Source of the DNA: Adhaeribacter arboris
Lineage (GTDB): Bacteria; Bacteroidota; Bacteroidia; Cytophagales; Hymenobacteraceae
Direction of reading: 5' to 3'
Length of the DNA stretch: 64,000 nucleotides
Assembly: GCF_003023845.1 (NCBI RefSeq)
Contig: NZ_PYFT01000002.1
Location: 145,527 to 209,526 of the forward strand
Position 1 is the stretch's first letter. Each line of letters opens with the position of its first letter. The position numbers were made by a program, and so were the translations under genes. The notes below the pieces were generated by a model. It was not told where the DNA came from, did not search any database, and worked only from the letters and a program-made list of their open reading frames with translations. Shown piece after piece: positions 52,952 to 64,000 of this stretch.

Positions 52952-55900
52952 ATGCGTCCGGAATTAAAATGGTTGCTGCTTTTACTGGGGCTAAACTTAT
53001 GGGGACTATCCACTTGGGCGCAGTTGAGTAGTCTACCTCCGCCCGAATTAATTACCGACCGGCAAGGCTTACCCCAAGGCTTTGTGCCCGGCATCGTGCA
53101 AGACCCGCAAGGATTTATCTGGATGGCTACCCGCGATGGCCTGTGTCGCTATGATGGCAACCGGTTTAAAGTTTTCCGCCCAAAGTTGGACACAAGACCT
53201 TCCTCCTGGTTTCTGATTTAAGATTCTTGCAACTGGATCCGCAAGGAAACATTTGGATTATTCGGAGCAAGGTGGTATTGCCTTCTTTGATCCCCGCACC
53301 GAAGCCTTTACTGATTACTCTCCGCAAATTTTTGGTCAGCAACCCTTCGATGAATTAATAGTGCAACATGCGTACCCAGACCGGCAGAACCGGTTATGGC
53401 TGGCCTTTTACGGAAAGGGTTAATTTGCTTTCATATCCGTACTAGGCAAGTGCAATGGTTTCGGCATCAACCGGAAAACCCAAACTCCCTGGCAAGCAAC
53501 TGGGTACGCAATATACTGCAAGATACGCAGGGCACTATCTGGATAGCCACCAGTGCAGGGTTAGACCAATTTCAGGAGCAATCCGGGCGTTTTATTCATT
53601 ATAAGCCGGAATCAGCTACGCCGCTAACGCTTCCGGAAACTGATCTTTATACCCTCTATCAGCGACCAACGGGCGAAATCCTGATCGGTTCGGCAAGTTT
53701 ATAACCAAATTTAATCCCAGTAGTGGCCAGGTACGGTCCTACCGCTTGCCTGCTGCTGGGAGACTCAGTTTGGAATGCGCTTTGCGACCGATAGCAAAGC
53801 GTAATATATTTTAGTCAGCATGACCGGTTATTTCGCTTTACCGACGATGCTGGTCCCCAGTTATTGACCGATTGACCTTACAAACTGGGAATTGCGCGAG
53901 CCTGTTGATTGACCGTTCCGATGTTTTATGGCTAGGTACTGATGGATCGGGCGTACGAAAGTATGACCTGCGGGCAGATGGCTTCCAAACAGCCCGCTAC
54001 CAGGTTAATTTTCAGACGGATTTATTGACCCAGTGGTTGGGCGTTCCCAGCTCGCTGGTAGTACCGAACGTGCAACATAATAATCCCTATCAATTCCGGT
54101 ACACCTATGATAAGATGGGATCTCTCTGGATAAACGTTGGCAGTTCTGATTTCTATCATATTAATCTAAACACCCGACAACCGAAAAAATAAATTTTCCA
54201 GTTTCCTTTAAGGAAGCCATCAGTCCAATGGCCACCGATGGCAAAGGGGAGGTCTGGTTGCTACATGAGTACAACTCTGGAACTATGATCCTGGACAGCA
54301 GCAGTGGGTTCTCTCACCCTATCGTCTAGATAAGAAGAGCACTACGAGATTCTCCAGATGGTGGTGGATGAACAGGCCTTCTGGTTAGCCAGCAGATCCC
54401 GCGGGTTATTCCGGCTCGATCGCCAAACGGGACAATTGCATCAGTATGCCTACGAGCCGGATAACCTCACCAGCTTGAGTAATAATGCTTTGTTTGTTTA
54501 TCCCAAGATCCTACCGATGCTAATCGCTTATGGATCGGCACCTTTGGCAGTGGCTTATGTGCTTTGATAAACGCTCTGGTCAGTGCCGACGGATTACCGA
54601 GCAGGATGGCTTACCCAATAACGTCATTTATTCGGCTTTGCCCGATGAGCAGGGATATCTATGGCTGGGAACCAATAAAGGGCTTTGCCGCCTGAACCGG
54701 AAAACTTTTCAAATGCAGGTCTATACCACCGAAGATGGACTACTGACCAATGAATTTAACCGGTTTCACTACCTGCAGTTGCCTGCTACCGGCCAGATTA
54801 TCATGGCCGGAGTAGAAGGATTCACGGTTTTCCAACCCTCCCAGTTGCAAGATGATAGCTTTAAACCCAAAGTAGAGCTAACCGAATTACAAATAAACAA
54901 CCGGGTGGTGGAACCAAGAAAAGATTCCCTCCTGAATCGTCCTATTCATGCGTTGAAGGAGCTTATCTTACCCTATAATCAGAATTTTATCACGGCTAGT
55001 TTTGCGGCTTTGCAATATAACCGTCCCGGTAAAAACCAATATCGTTACCAACTAATAGGAATTGATAATGGGTGGGTGAAAAGCCGTGAGCCACAGGCCG
55101 TTTATACCGCTTTGCCACCGGGTGAATATTCATTACGGGTAAATGCTTCCAACACTTCCGGACATTGGAGCCCCTACGTACGCCAACTGGCTGTTATCAT
55201 CAACCCGCCTGGTGGCGCACCTGGTGGGCCTATCTCTTATACGGATTTTGGTTAGTGGCATGATCTGGTACGGCTTTCGATTGTACATTAACCGCTTGCG
55301 CTTGCAGCAGGCCATTACCTTGCGGCAACAGGAAGCCCGGCAATTACGCGCCCTGGATGAGCTGAAGTCCCGCTTTTTCACCAATATCACCACGATTTCC
55401 GGACCCTTTAACGCTGATTCTCTCGCCCATACCGGGCTTATTGCAGTACCTGGCCGGAACGCCGTACCAAAAAACACTGGCAACGATGGAGCGGAATGCC
55501 GGGCAGTTACTGGGGTTAATCAACCAGGTGCTGGACTTTTCTAAACTGGATGCCCAAATGCTCACGGTGCAGGAGTCACGGGGTAACCTGACCGAATTTG
55601 TAGCGCAAACGGTGCAGATATTCCAAGAAGAAGCCAACGCTAAATCTATTGGATTAATCTACCAAAGCGAGGCCACGGGAGATTACTGGTTTGATGCCGG
55701 CAAATTAGAGCGCATTCTCTCCAATTTAGTGGCCAATGCTTTAAAGTTTACTCCCACTGATGGACAAATAACGGTTTCCCTCCAAGTGACCGATAGGGTA
55801 CTTTTAACGGTGGCGGATACGGGTAGGGGATACCAGCAGAAAAGCTCCCGTCTATATTTGAGCGGTTTTTCCAGGTAAACGGCGATCAAGCGGATAATTC

Positions 55901-56855
55901 CTCTAAAGGCACGGGAATTGGACTATCCTTAGTGAAAGAACTAGTGGAGCTCCAGCGCGGCAGATTACCGTGGAAAGTGAGCCCGGAAAAGGAACGGAGT
56001 TCCGGGTTGGCTGCCGCTCCAACCGGCAGCGGAATCAGTACCCGAAAAGGAGGGCGTACTCTTGCCCTCCGACAATGGGCTTACCGCTGTCGTCCAAGCT
56101 AGTAACGAGGAACCGCCGCTCATTTACTGGTAGAAGACAATCCGGAGCTAGCCGATTTTATCCAAGACAGCCTGCCCCAACAGTACCGCATTAGTCGGAC
56201 TACGAACGGAGCGGAAGGACTCGAGCAAGCCTTCGCCGAGTTACCGATGTGGTAATCAGTGACGTGATGATGCCGGTGATGGATGGCTATACTTTCTGTC
56301 ACCAACTCAAGACGATGAACGCACCAGTCATATTCCGGTTATTCTGCTGACGGCGAAAGCGGCTTTAGACAGCCGCCTGGAAGGACTAACCCATGGGGCC
56401 GACGATACCTGACCAAGCCCTTCCACGTGCCGGAGCTAAACTTACGCATTCATAACCTGCTCGAACGGCAGCGCCGCTACCGGCAATACCTGCAGCAAGA
56501 ATTAATTCTTCCCACCAATACATCAGATAGCTCCCTGCTCCTCTGGATCCTTTTCTGGCGAAACTCTACCGGTAATAGAAGCCAGGCTGGACGATACTTC
56601 TTTGGGGTAGAACAATTGGCCGAGCAACTCCACCTGAGTCGGTCACACCTACACCGCAAGCTCAAAGTGCTGGTGGGATTGCCCCCGGGGATGTTATCCG
56701 CAACTACCGCCTTCAGCGGGCTACCCATTATTTGCGGGAAGGACTGAACAGTTCCGAACGGCTTATCGGGTAGGATTCGACAGCCCACTTATTTTGCTAA
56801 ATGCTTCCGGGAAGTTTACCAAATGAGCCCCGGTGAATTTGCCCGCCGAAGCTAA
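52952..56855 (+). pseudogene. Hybrid two-component regulator (HTCS), many frameshifts
   Basis: A single one-protein two-component system of about 1300 residues, broken into many frames. In order: signal peptide (LLLLGLNLWGLSTWAQ), two-component propeller repeats (QDPQGFIWMATRDGLCRYDG; LWLGTNKGLCRLN), Y_Y_Y domain (about 54840-55210), a membrane helix, HisKA (the H-box FTNITHEFRTPLTLIL is recoverable only after adding bases near 55383-55430), HATPase (LERILSNLVANALKFTP), receiver ([22 protein letters not shown]), and AraC HTH (VEQLAEQLHLSRSHLHRKLK; MSPGEFARR). These proteins sense glycans or similar ligands in the periplasm and activate nearby genes. The breaks that I could read are short homopolymers, so the gene may be intact in the cell. 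Confidence 0.85.
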
Positions 56856-57036
56856 AATCCACTCAAAAAAGCACTAAAATCTACTCCGTGCAACCTCCGT
56901 TACCACATTGGTGACGTGGTTACTGCCTTTTTATGCCCAGCTGCAACCTTGTAGCGTTCCTTTTTTCATCTTTAAAACCAATTTGTATGTGCCTTTTTTA
57001 CAACCGAATGCTTCCTGTGTAATAAAAGCGACAGGA

Positions 57037-59637
57037 ATGAAGCCTCAATCTTTCCGACAACCAATGCTTCCCTCCGGCCCTACTTGCCGGCCTGGCTCAG
57101 CCCAGGCTATTGTTGCTGCTCTTATTCCTCTGCCTACCGCTCACCAGTCTATGGGCCCAGCCCGCGATTGCCTGGGATAAAACCTTCGGCGGCAGTAGTA
57201 GTGATAATCTTCGATCCCTGCAGCATACCCGTGATGGGGATATATTCTGGGTGCAGGTCCAGGTCCGAAATGGGTGGCGATAAAACCGAAGCGGGCATAG
57301 GCGACATGGATTACTGGGTGGTGAAGTTAAAGGCCGATGGCACTAAAGAATGGGATAAAACCATTGGCAGCAGTGGATTGATGATCTTCGATCCCTGCAG
57401 CAGACGAGTGACGGCGGCTATATTCTGGGCGGTATTTCCTTTTCCGGGCCTAGCGGCGATAAAACCGAAGTTTGAAAGGTAACTATGATTACTGGGTGGT
57501 GAAGCTAAAGGCCGATGGCACCATTGCCTGGGATAAACCATTGGCGGCAGTGGATTTGATGATTTTCGATCCTGCAACAGACGAGTGACGGCGGCTATAT
57601 TCTGGGCGGCAGTTCCGATTCCGAGCCTAGCGGCGATAAAACCCAAGCTTCGAAAGGCTCCGCGATTACTGGGTGGTGAAGTTAAAGGCGATGGCACTAA
57701 AGAATGGGATAAAACCATTGGCAGCAGTGGATTTGATGATTTTCGATCCCTGCAGCAGACGAGTGACGGCGGCTATATTCTGGCGGTATTTCCTTTTCCA
57801 GCCTAGCGGCGATAAAACCGAAGTTTCGAAAGGTAACTATGATTACTGGGTGTGAAGCTAAGCCGATGGCACCATTGCCTGGGATAAAACCATCGGCGGC
57901 AGTGGATTTGATGGATTAGAATCTCTACAACAGACGAGTGATGGCGGCTATATTCTGGGCGGCAGGTCCTCTTCCGAGGCTAGTGGCGATAAAACCGAAG
58001 TTTCGAAAGGTAACTATGATTACTGGTGGTGAAGCTAAAGCGATGGCACTAAAGAATGGATAAAACCATTGCAGCAGTGGATTTGATGATTTTCGATCCC
58101 TGCAACAGACGAGTGACGGCGGCTATATTCTGGCGGCAGTTCCGATTCCGAGCCTAGCGGCGATAAACCCAAGCTTCGAAAGTAACTATGATTACTGGGT
58201 AGTGAAGCTAAAGCCGATGGCACCAAAGAATGGGATAAAACCATCGGCGGCAGTGATGAAGATATTTTATTTGACCTGCAGCAGACGATGACGGCGGCTA
58301 TATTCTGGGCGGCAGTTCCTCTTCCGAGGCTAGTGGCGATAAAACCCAAGCTTCGAAAGCAGCGAGGATTACTGGGTAGTAAAGCTGACGAGCAAAACTC
58401 CGGCCCTTACAGCATCAGTGCGGTTTCTACCATTGGCGGCCAAGTCACGCTCACCGGCCAGAATCTGAGCGCTGTTACTGCTGTAAAGGTAGGTAACAGC
58501 ACTTACTCCAATTTAGAAATTAATAGCGCCGGTACCCAAATCCGCTTTAACTACCCACCGCTGTGGCAAAACCTGAAAGTAGTGGCCTGGCCGGCACCGT
58601 GGAAAGCAACGCGCTTTCTTTCTCGTACACCAACCAAACCCCAGAACTAAGTGCCATCATCGTCTCCGCAATCCACTGGCCACCAACTCAACCCTCACGG
58701 CCAACACCACGGTAAAGACGAGAATCTAAGCTCGGCCGTTTGGAATGGGGCGATGGAAGTATTCTCCGGCTACTCTTAAAGTAGCACCATCAGCGGCAGC
58801 CATAAATATACCAAGCCGGACCTATTCGCTGTTCTTACCGTCACCGATGCCTGTGGTCAAATTACTTCGGCTACGTACGAGTACGTAGTGGTTTACGAGT
58901 CGGGGCAATCACCGGTGCCGGGGGCTTTACCTCACCCAAACAGGCTTATAAAGCGGATACTAAGCTCACCGGAGCCGCCGTATTTGGCTTGTTTGCCCGC
59001 TTTAAGAAAGGCACTAGTACGCCGGAAGGCAGTACCTTGTTTGCCTTTAAAGCCGGTAAAGTAAAACTAGCTTTTTGCAGTACTGTTTACGAAACCCTCA
59101 CCATTTCGGGTACCAAAGCGCGCTACACGGGTAAAGTAAAATCATGGCCAAGGCAATTACGGCTTCTTAGTTTCATTGATTGATGGCCGTCCGGATAAGT
59201 TCCGCATCAAAATCTGGAATAAAGACAAAAAGAACCAGGTAGTCTACGATAAACCTGAGCAACACGGCGGATGCGGCGGACCCAGTTACAACCATTGTAG
59301 GCTTTATTATGATTCAAACCAGCAAAGCTGCCGTGGCCCGGATGAGCTTGCCCGGCGTAGAAGTAACCCCAGAAGAGAAAACCGCACCTACTTTCCGCAA
59401 CTACCCAATCCGTTCTCGGAGAAGACTACCCTGGAGTTTACGTTTGATGAAGATGAGGAATATACTTTAGCAATCTATGATCTAGCGGGCAAGTTGGTAG
59501 CCAACTGCCAAATGGCAAGGCTGAGGCGGGTAAGTTAAACCAGGTAGAATGCCAGCCGCTCAGCACCCCACGGCGTGTACCTGGCCCGGCTGAGTACGGG
59601 TAAAGCGGTGCAACATCTGAAGTTAGTGATTCAGTAA
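57037..59637 (+). pseudogene. Seven-repeat secreted protein with T9SS domain, frameshifted
   Basis: Signal peptide LLLLLFLCLPLTSLWAQ, then seven tandem ~60-residue repeats (consensus SLQQTSDGGYILGGSS, DYWVVKLKADGTKEWDKTIG), an IPT/TIG-like stretch (GGQVTLTGQNLSAVTAVKVG), a PKD-like part, and a T9SS type A domain (YPNPFSE-like near 59400; ending HLKLVIQ). The repeat is the Gly-Gly-Tyr-Ile-Leu type that forms beta-propeller-like surface proteins. Start is uncertain: the ATG at 57037 and the signal peptide are in different frames. At least a dozen single-base losses interrupt the frame. Confidence 0.82.
57170..58390 (+). repeat. Seven tandem ~180-bp coding repeats
   Basis: Copies of the GGCTATATTCTGG word lie near 57236, 57416, 57593, 57771, 57946, 58121 and 58296. 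Spacing is 180, 177, 178, 175, 175 and 175 bp against an expected 180 for a 60-codon unit; the deficits are bases lost from homopolymers. Confidence 0.88.
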
Positions 59638-59646
59638 AGAATACCA

Positions 59647-59685
59647 GGCCGTAGGCAAAACGCGCTACGGCCCGCTTTATTTTTC
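59647..59685 (+). terminator. Terminator after the repeat protein
   Basis: GGCCGTAG (59647-59654) pairs with CTACGGCC (59665-59672), followed by CGCTTTATTTTT. It sits 10 bp past the stop codon. Confidence 0.8.
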
Positions 59686-59761
59686 AGTTGCTATTTACCT
59701 CTCATAAACAGAATGGAAGGATGCTGTTCGGTACAGTATCCTTCTTCATAATACTAAAAGC

Positions 59762-61005
59762 ATGACACCCTCTATTTTGCAGACGACATCCGTATCAAGT
59801 ACTGGATTTTATCCGCGGCTTTGCTCTCTTGGGAATTCTGCCATCAATATTCAAACCTACTCCTTGTTTGCCTTTCTGCGGCCCGAACAGGTGTATGCAT
59901 TTGGCTTAGACCAACCCGAAACCTATGCCCCACCCAGTTTTTCATTCACCTTTTTTTTAAAGGGCAATTCTATACCCTCTACAGTTTCTTGTTTGGCCTG
60001 GGGTTTTACCTGATGGGGCAAAAGAATCAGCAGGCGGCCGGGATGCCAACCGCTTATTTAAACGCCGCTTGTGGGGGCTGCTCTTACTGGGAGTGATACA
60101 CGCTTTTATCTTTTGGTTTGGCGATATTCTGCATAAGTACGCTTTGCTGGGTTTTACCCTAATCTACTTTAACCAGAAATCGGTATTTACCCTTCTAAAA
60201 TGGGTGATGGGACTAGCCCTTTTGGTTATTCTTTGCCAAACGGTAAATACATTGTTTTTTCCTGCTACTCCCAGCAACTAGCCCGAAATCAACAAGAATT
60301 TGACGCCGTGATTAGCCAGGTAATTACAACTTGGCAACATGGTTCTCTGTTGCAAGTAATGAGCCTGCAAAAGTTAGGCGTACTGATGCTGCATTTAAAA
60401 GCCGTCCAGCAGGGCCTGGCCTCTTATGCCCACTACCTGATCATGTTCTTGCTTGGGCTCATGGCGGGTAAACTACACCTGTTTCAGCACCTGGCTCGCT
60501 TTAAGCTTTCTTTACTGCGAATAGCTTTAGTGTTTCCTTTGGCCGTAGTGCTTAAAGCTCTTTCCGGCTTGCCTCTCTTCGGGATCCATTTACTCCCGTC
60601 CCACCAGCTCGCTGCTGAAAAGCTACTTTTCTCCTGGCCGAATTTATTGGTACGCCTTTGCTGACCCTCGTCCTTTTAATGGAACTCACGCTTTGCTGGC
60701 CGCACCTACCTGCCCGGTTCGTGGGCTGGATAGCGAATACGGGGCGGATGGGACTGACCAATTACCTGCTGCAAACCCTGCTTTGTATGGTTCTTTTTAC
60801 GGGTACGCGGGGGGCTTGCCGGAAGGTAACGTTACTTGAAACTTTAGGCATTGTGCTGCTGCTTTATGGGTTTCAGGTGGGGTATAGTAACGTGTGGTTG
60901 CGATACCATTCCATGGGACCAATGGAAAAGCTTTGGCGGCGCTGGACCTACGGTCAGCTACAAGCGACCAAAATCAAACGGGTTAAAGCTCCGGCGGCTA
61001 GATAG
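59762..61005 (+). pseudogene. DUF418 membrane protein, frameshifted
   Basis: Multi-pass protein readable only by changing frame. Pieces: [12 protein letters not shown] start and [58 protein letters not shown], then LGLMAGKLHLFQHLARFKLS, and the DUF418 signature end NYLLQTLLCMVLFT with GYSNVWLRYHSMGPMEKLWR. Whole length would be about 415 residues. DUF418 proteins are membrane proteins of unknown function, sometimes linked to acyl transfer. At least three single-base losses interrupt it. Confidence 0.8.
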
Positions 61006-61066
61006 TAGCATTCCGCAACACTTTTCAGTAATTTTATTTTCCTATAATAAATTTTCCTATAATAAG

Positions 61067-61263
61067 ATGAGACGAATCATTGTCAACCCCTGCCTGAAAG
61101 AATCCATCATTTTTGTGCAAACCGCCGCGGAAACCAATGGGCGGTTACGGAACTCATTATTACTTTACAACCGGGTGGCGGCAATCCTTTACATTATCAT
61201 ACCTCCTATACCGAGACCTTTACGGCTTTAGAAGGAGAGTTAGGGTTAGAGTTCAAAAACTAG
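61067..61263 (+). pseudogene. Cupin fragment, frameshifted and truncated
   Basis: MRRIIVNPCLKESIIFVQTA then, after a base is restored, ITLQPGGGNPLHYHTSYTET and FTALEGELGLEFKN, which ends at TAG. This is the first half of a cupin (metal-binding HYHTSYTE). The second half is missing. Two identical adjacent 15-bp units (ATTTTCCTATAATAA, 61036-61065) lie just before its start. A full cupin follows at 61374. Confidence 0.6.
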
Positions 61264-61373
61264 TGGCGGCCCGGGCTAAAAAGAAAAGCATAGAACAACA
61301 ATTTAATTACCCAATATTGCTCCTAATACATAAAGCTTCTTTTAACCCGGTAGTTAAATCAAAGTCAGATTTC

Positions 61374-61841
61374 ATGATAGATAATAATCAACCCATACTA
61401 GTAAACGCCGGAGAAGGGAAGGAAATAAGAGTAGGTCGTTCTAAACTCTTTCTTAAGTTATTTAGTCAGGATACGGCTAATAAATTCTCTATAACCGAGT
61501 ATGAATTACCCTCTGGCTTTCCGGGTCCGCCAGCGCATAAGCACCGAGTATTTGAACATGCCTGGTACGTATTAGAAGGAGAGTTAACCGTTCAGGTAGG
61601 GGATAAATTATTGGTTTTAACCACCGGCAGCTTTATTTTTATTCCTAAGAGACTCGTGCATGCTTTTGCCAATTCCAGTGAGGCACTGGTAAAAATATTG
61701 GTGATTGATACGCCAGGAGGCTTTGAAAACTATTACGATGATTTGCAAGCCGCTTTTGGGCAGGGACAAGCCATGGATCACGAAAAGATGAGAAAAATTC
61801 AGCTTCAGTATGATACCTATCCGCCGGATTATGTATTTTAA
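61374..61841 (+). CDS. Cupin-domain protein
   Basis: 155 residues from the ATG at 61374. The cupin motifs are PAHKHRVFEHAWYVLEGELT (motif 1, with two His and a Glu region) and GSFIFIPKRLVHAFANSSEA (motif 2, ending in His). A small metal-binding beta-barrel without other domains, of the type that includes mannose-6-phosphate-isomerase-like and quercetinase-like proteins; substrate unknown. The frame is open upstream to 61113, but that part belongs to the preceding broken gene. Confidence 0.85.
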   Translation: MIDNNQPILVNAGEGKEIRVGRSKLFLKLFSQDTANKFSITEYELPSGFPGPPAHKHRVFEHAWYVLEGELTVQVGDKLLVLTTGSFIFIPKRLVHAFANSSEALVKILVIDTPGGFENYYDDLQAAFGQGQAMDHEKMRKIQLQYDTYPPDYVF

Positions 61842-61866
61842 AGAAAGAATGATTAATGAAGCTGTT

Positions 61867-62712
61867 ATGAGCAATGTAATAAGTAAACCCACCTGCCCTC
61901 CGCTAATCAGCAACCGTTAACTAAGCTCAGCATAGTGACTTTGCGTTGGTCGCCTGACTACGGTCTGGATCAGTGCCGCTCTGTTTGGTTTATATATTCT
62001 GGCTTTTTACGCGGCGGCGCTCTACGAAGGCGACACCGGTGGAACGAAGTTTTGCCGGGCTTGTATGAGCAAGGTTCCGTCACCACAACTTCCGGGATTG
62101 GCCTGCATTTCGCTACCGGAGGTATTATTCTCTTGCTGGGCAGTATTCAGCTAGTAGACAATATCCGGCTTCGTTTTCCCACCTGGCACCGGTGGATTGG
62201 CCGGATATATGTCATTTCTTCTTTGCTGGCTGCCCTAGGTGGGTTGCTATTTATTCTCCTGAAAGGCACTATTGGTGGCTTGGTAATGGACCTGGGCTTT
62301 GGCTTGTACGGCGTATTGATGTTGGTAGCAGCCATAGAAACCTACCGGCATGCCGTAGCCCTACGCTTCGAAAAACATCGGGCCTGGGCTTTACGCTTGT
62401 ATGCGCTGGCGATTGGTTCGTGGTTTATACCGCATGGACTATGGTTTCTGGCTACTGTTGACCGACGGCTTGGGGCATACCCAGCAGTTCACCGGCGTCT
62501 TTGACCAGATCATGTTCTTCTTTTTCTACTTGCCCAATCTCCTGGTGGTGGAAGCTTTTATCCGCGCCCGTGATTACCAAGCTTCTTCGACGGTGAAGTT
62601 GGCGGCTTCTTTTGTTTTGCTGTTGGCCACTACTTTTCTACTAGTGGGTACCTATTATTTTACCTTGTATTATTGGGGTCCAGCAATCGTAAAGTGGCTA
62701 CCCCTCTCTTAA
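61867..62712 (+). pseudogene. DUF2306 membrane protein, frameshifted
   Basis: Likely start MSNVISKPT at 61867; restoring bases gives TVWISAALFGLYILAFYAAA, then the long piece GIGLHFATGGIILLLGSIQL, RFPTWHRWIGRIYVISSLLA, YRHAVALRFEKHRAWALRLY, and after another shift GVFDQIMFFFFYLPNLLVVE. The heme-like His positions in HFATGG and WHRWIGR are typical of DUF2306 (YesJ/cytochrome-like membrane proteins). Function unknown. Frameshifts fall in short homopolymers as in its neighbours. Confidence 0.78.
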
Positions 62713-62793
62713 TAGAAAGCATGTCCCATTTACCAAAAGATCCCGCACCTTCTTAGCGTATTTTCCTGGAAAATAAATCATCTACCTTCTCTT

Positions 62794-63309
62794 ATGAAAG
62801 TAAATTACGTTCTAATTGCTCTGATTTTGGCCCTAACGCTGCCCGCCGCCATCACCGAAGCCCAAGTTAATTCTTCAGATAAGGATACTATTCAAAGTAT
62901 TATCCAGCAAGAAACAGAAGACTGGAACAAGGGCGATGCGAAAGGCTATTCCCGGTGTTTTGCCTCGGATGGCACTTTTACCAATATTCTGGGCATGTTC
63001 TTTACCGGGAAAGAAGAATTTGAGAAAAGGCACCAGCAAATATTTGCCGGTATCTTTCGGGGAACAGCGATGAAACAAAATATTATTTCGCTCAAGTTTG
63101 TTCGTCCGGATGTAGCCCTAGTAGAAACGCTTACCTGGACTTCCGGATTCTCCAAAGCTGGTCTTCCACCCGGCATGCATCCGGATACAAAAGGACGTCT
63201 ACGGACTCGTTTATTACAGGTGATGGTAAAAGAGAAAGGCCGGTGGAAAGTTGTTAGCTATCACAATGTGGAGGTAAACCCGGAAGTACTTCTACCAGAG
63301 CCGCAATGA
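62794..63309 (+). CDS. Exported SnoaL-like (NTF2-fold) protein
   Basis: 171 residues, intact. Signal peptide MKVNYVLIALILALTLPAAI, then an NTF2-like domain: IIQQETEDWNKGDAKGYSRC, FASDGTFTNILG, FTGKEEFEKRHQQIF, LVETLTWTSG and VMVKEKGRWKVVSYHNVEV. The SgcJ/EcaC/SnoaL-type families use this cone-shaped fold as enzymes or binding proteins; here the exported location suggests binding or a detoxification role, which I cannot specify. Confidence 0.83.
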   Translation: MKVNYVLIALILALTLPAAITEAQVNSSDKDTIQSIIQQETEDWNKGDAKGYSRCFASDGTFTNILGMFFTGKEEFEKRHQQIFAGIFRGTAMKQNIISLKFVRPDVALVETLTWTSGFSKAGLPPGMHPDTKGRLRTRLLQVMVKEKGRWKVVSYHNVEVNPEVLLPEPQ

Positions 63310-63395
63310 ATCGGATAAAATCTTTAGAAAGTAGCTGTTTCAGTTTAGCCTTTATACCAATTAGAGCAGGTCGGTTCCTGAAATAGCTTTACAGG

Positions 63396-64000
63396 TTAGA
63401 TGGTTAAAGTTCTATTTACATTATTGCTTAACTGGTTTGTATTGATAAGGTTTCTCCTTTCCTGTTTTCGCCAACGTTTTTTAAGTGGACCTTCCTGCTG
63501 GTGTGCCTGAGCAGGAGTTAAGTAATCACAGGAAGCAGGAGGGCGCAGCTGGTTATAAGCCAGGATAGACTTAGTGATTGCTGCCTTGGCTAAGTCAAAG
63601 GAGATAAAAGCCCGGCAGTTAAATTCATCTTTAAGGATGCCGTTTATTCTTTCGGCTATAGCATTTTCCCCGGGTCTCCTTGATTGGTCATACTGATGCG
63701 GATCTCCTTGGAACAAAGTAACTCAATATATTCTTGCAGCAGTACTGGATACCCGGTCCGAATGATGAATCAAGCTTTCTTTTCCCTTGGGTAAAGTCTT
63801 AACTGCCATTTGTAGAGCCGCCAATGGTCCTTTCGTCTGTAAGGTGGTATCCAGGGCCCAACCCATGATTTATGAGAATAAGCATCCGTGATCAAACTTA
63901 AATAGCTAAAATCACGCCCCGTTCTGATGTAGGTGATATCACTTACCATAGCTGATTAGGTTGGGTCGCCGTGAATTCTTTCACTAGGTTCACATACTTG
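63396..64000 (-). pseudogene. IS3-family transposase orfB, partial at window edge, frameshifted
   Basis: The C-terminal part is open: ENAIAERINGILKDEFNCRA holds the catalytic Glu, followed by AYNQLRPPASCDYLTPAQAH. Upstream, after restoring single G residues, the frame reads ATQPNQLWVSDITYIRTGRD (first Asp), SYLSLITDAYSHKIMGWALD, and LIHHSDRGIQYC (second Asp). The N-terminus lies beyond the window. Not the same IS3 type as at 19669. The three breaks I could see are losses of one base from a short run (GG or A). Confidence 0.85.

Noticed and set aside
57585..58349. Many overlapping open frames on both strands in the repeat region
   Set aside because: All are shadows of the frameshifted seven-repeat protein.

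Overview
The window reads as chromosome of a Bacteroidota bacterium, probably order Cytophagales, family Hymenobacteraceae (Adhaeribacter/Hymenobacter-like). This placement is inferred from type IX secretion (T9SS) C-terminal sorting domains, promoters with the TAnnTTTG -7 box, DUF6443-type RHS proteins, a hybrid two-component regulator of the Y_Y_Y type, HSL-type lipoprotein esterase, and small Hymenobacteraceae-type orphan proteins. No rRNA, tRNA or CRISPR array is visible.

Layout. 0-7 kb: Mn-catalase interrupted by one in-frame TAG, a DUF4160/DUF2442-XRE pair, two paralogous SpoIIAA/STAS-like proteins, a serine resolvase and an IS1182-family element. 6.7-21 kb: secreted subtilase, a 2114-residue DUF11-repeat T9SS surface protein, a response regulator, more STAS-like and small helical proteins, an esterase lipoprotein, and a truncated glycoside hydrolase beside an IS3 element. 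21.6-31.8 kb: a three-gene RHS operon (shell protein without core domain, RHS-core protein with a variable C-terminus, coiled-coil/barrel protein). 32-41.5 kb: accessory block with an internally deleted IS1182 derivative (MITE), a membrane/coiled-coil protein divergent from a TIR-like protein, a DUF3800 gene converging on a promoter-hairpin-terminator small RNA, two related serine recombinases, a DsbD-N-like protein, higBA, and a second IS1182 copy. 41.6-47.5 kb: a CheB-CheR-PAS-histidine kinase fusion and a stand-alone CheB. 47.7-52.9 kb: small orphan genes, a BLUF photosensor and an MliC-like lipoprotein. 53-64 kb: hybrid two-component regulator, a seven-repeat T9SS protein, DUF418, cupin, DUF2306, SnoaL-like and IS3 genes, most broken by frameshifts.

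Main points of interest. (1) The 34.6-37.6 kb module: TIR-like protein, DUF3800 protein, a roughly 70-nt structured RNA with its own promoter and terminator, and two related 38-bp sites that bracket the RNA, DUF3800 gene and one recombinase. (2) Two IS1182 copies and a 211-bp derivative each sit 70-71 bp from a 39-bp palindrome. (3) A family of STAS-like paralogues scattered through the window. Caution: wherever a frameshift can be read, it looks like the loss of one base from a homopolymer, and density rises sharply after 53 kb. Many 'pseudogenes' there may be sequencing artefacts of intact genes.
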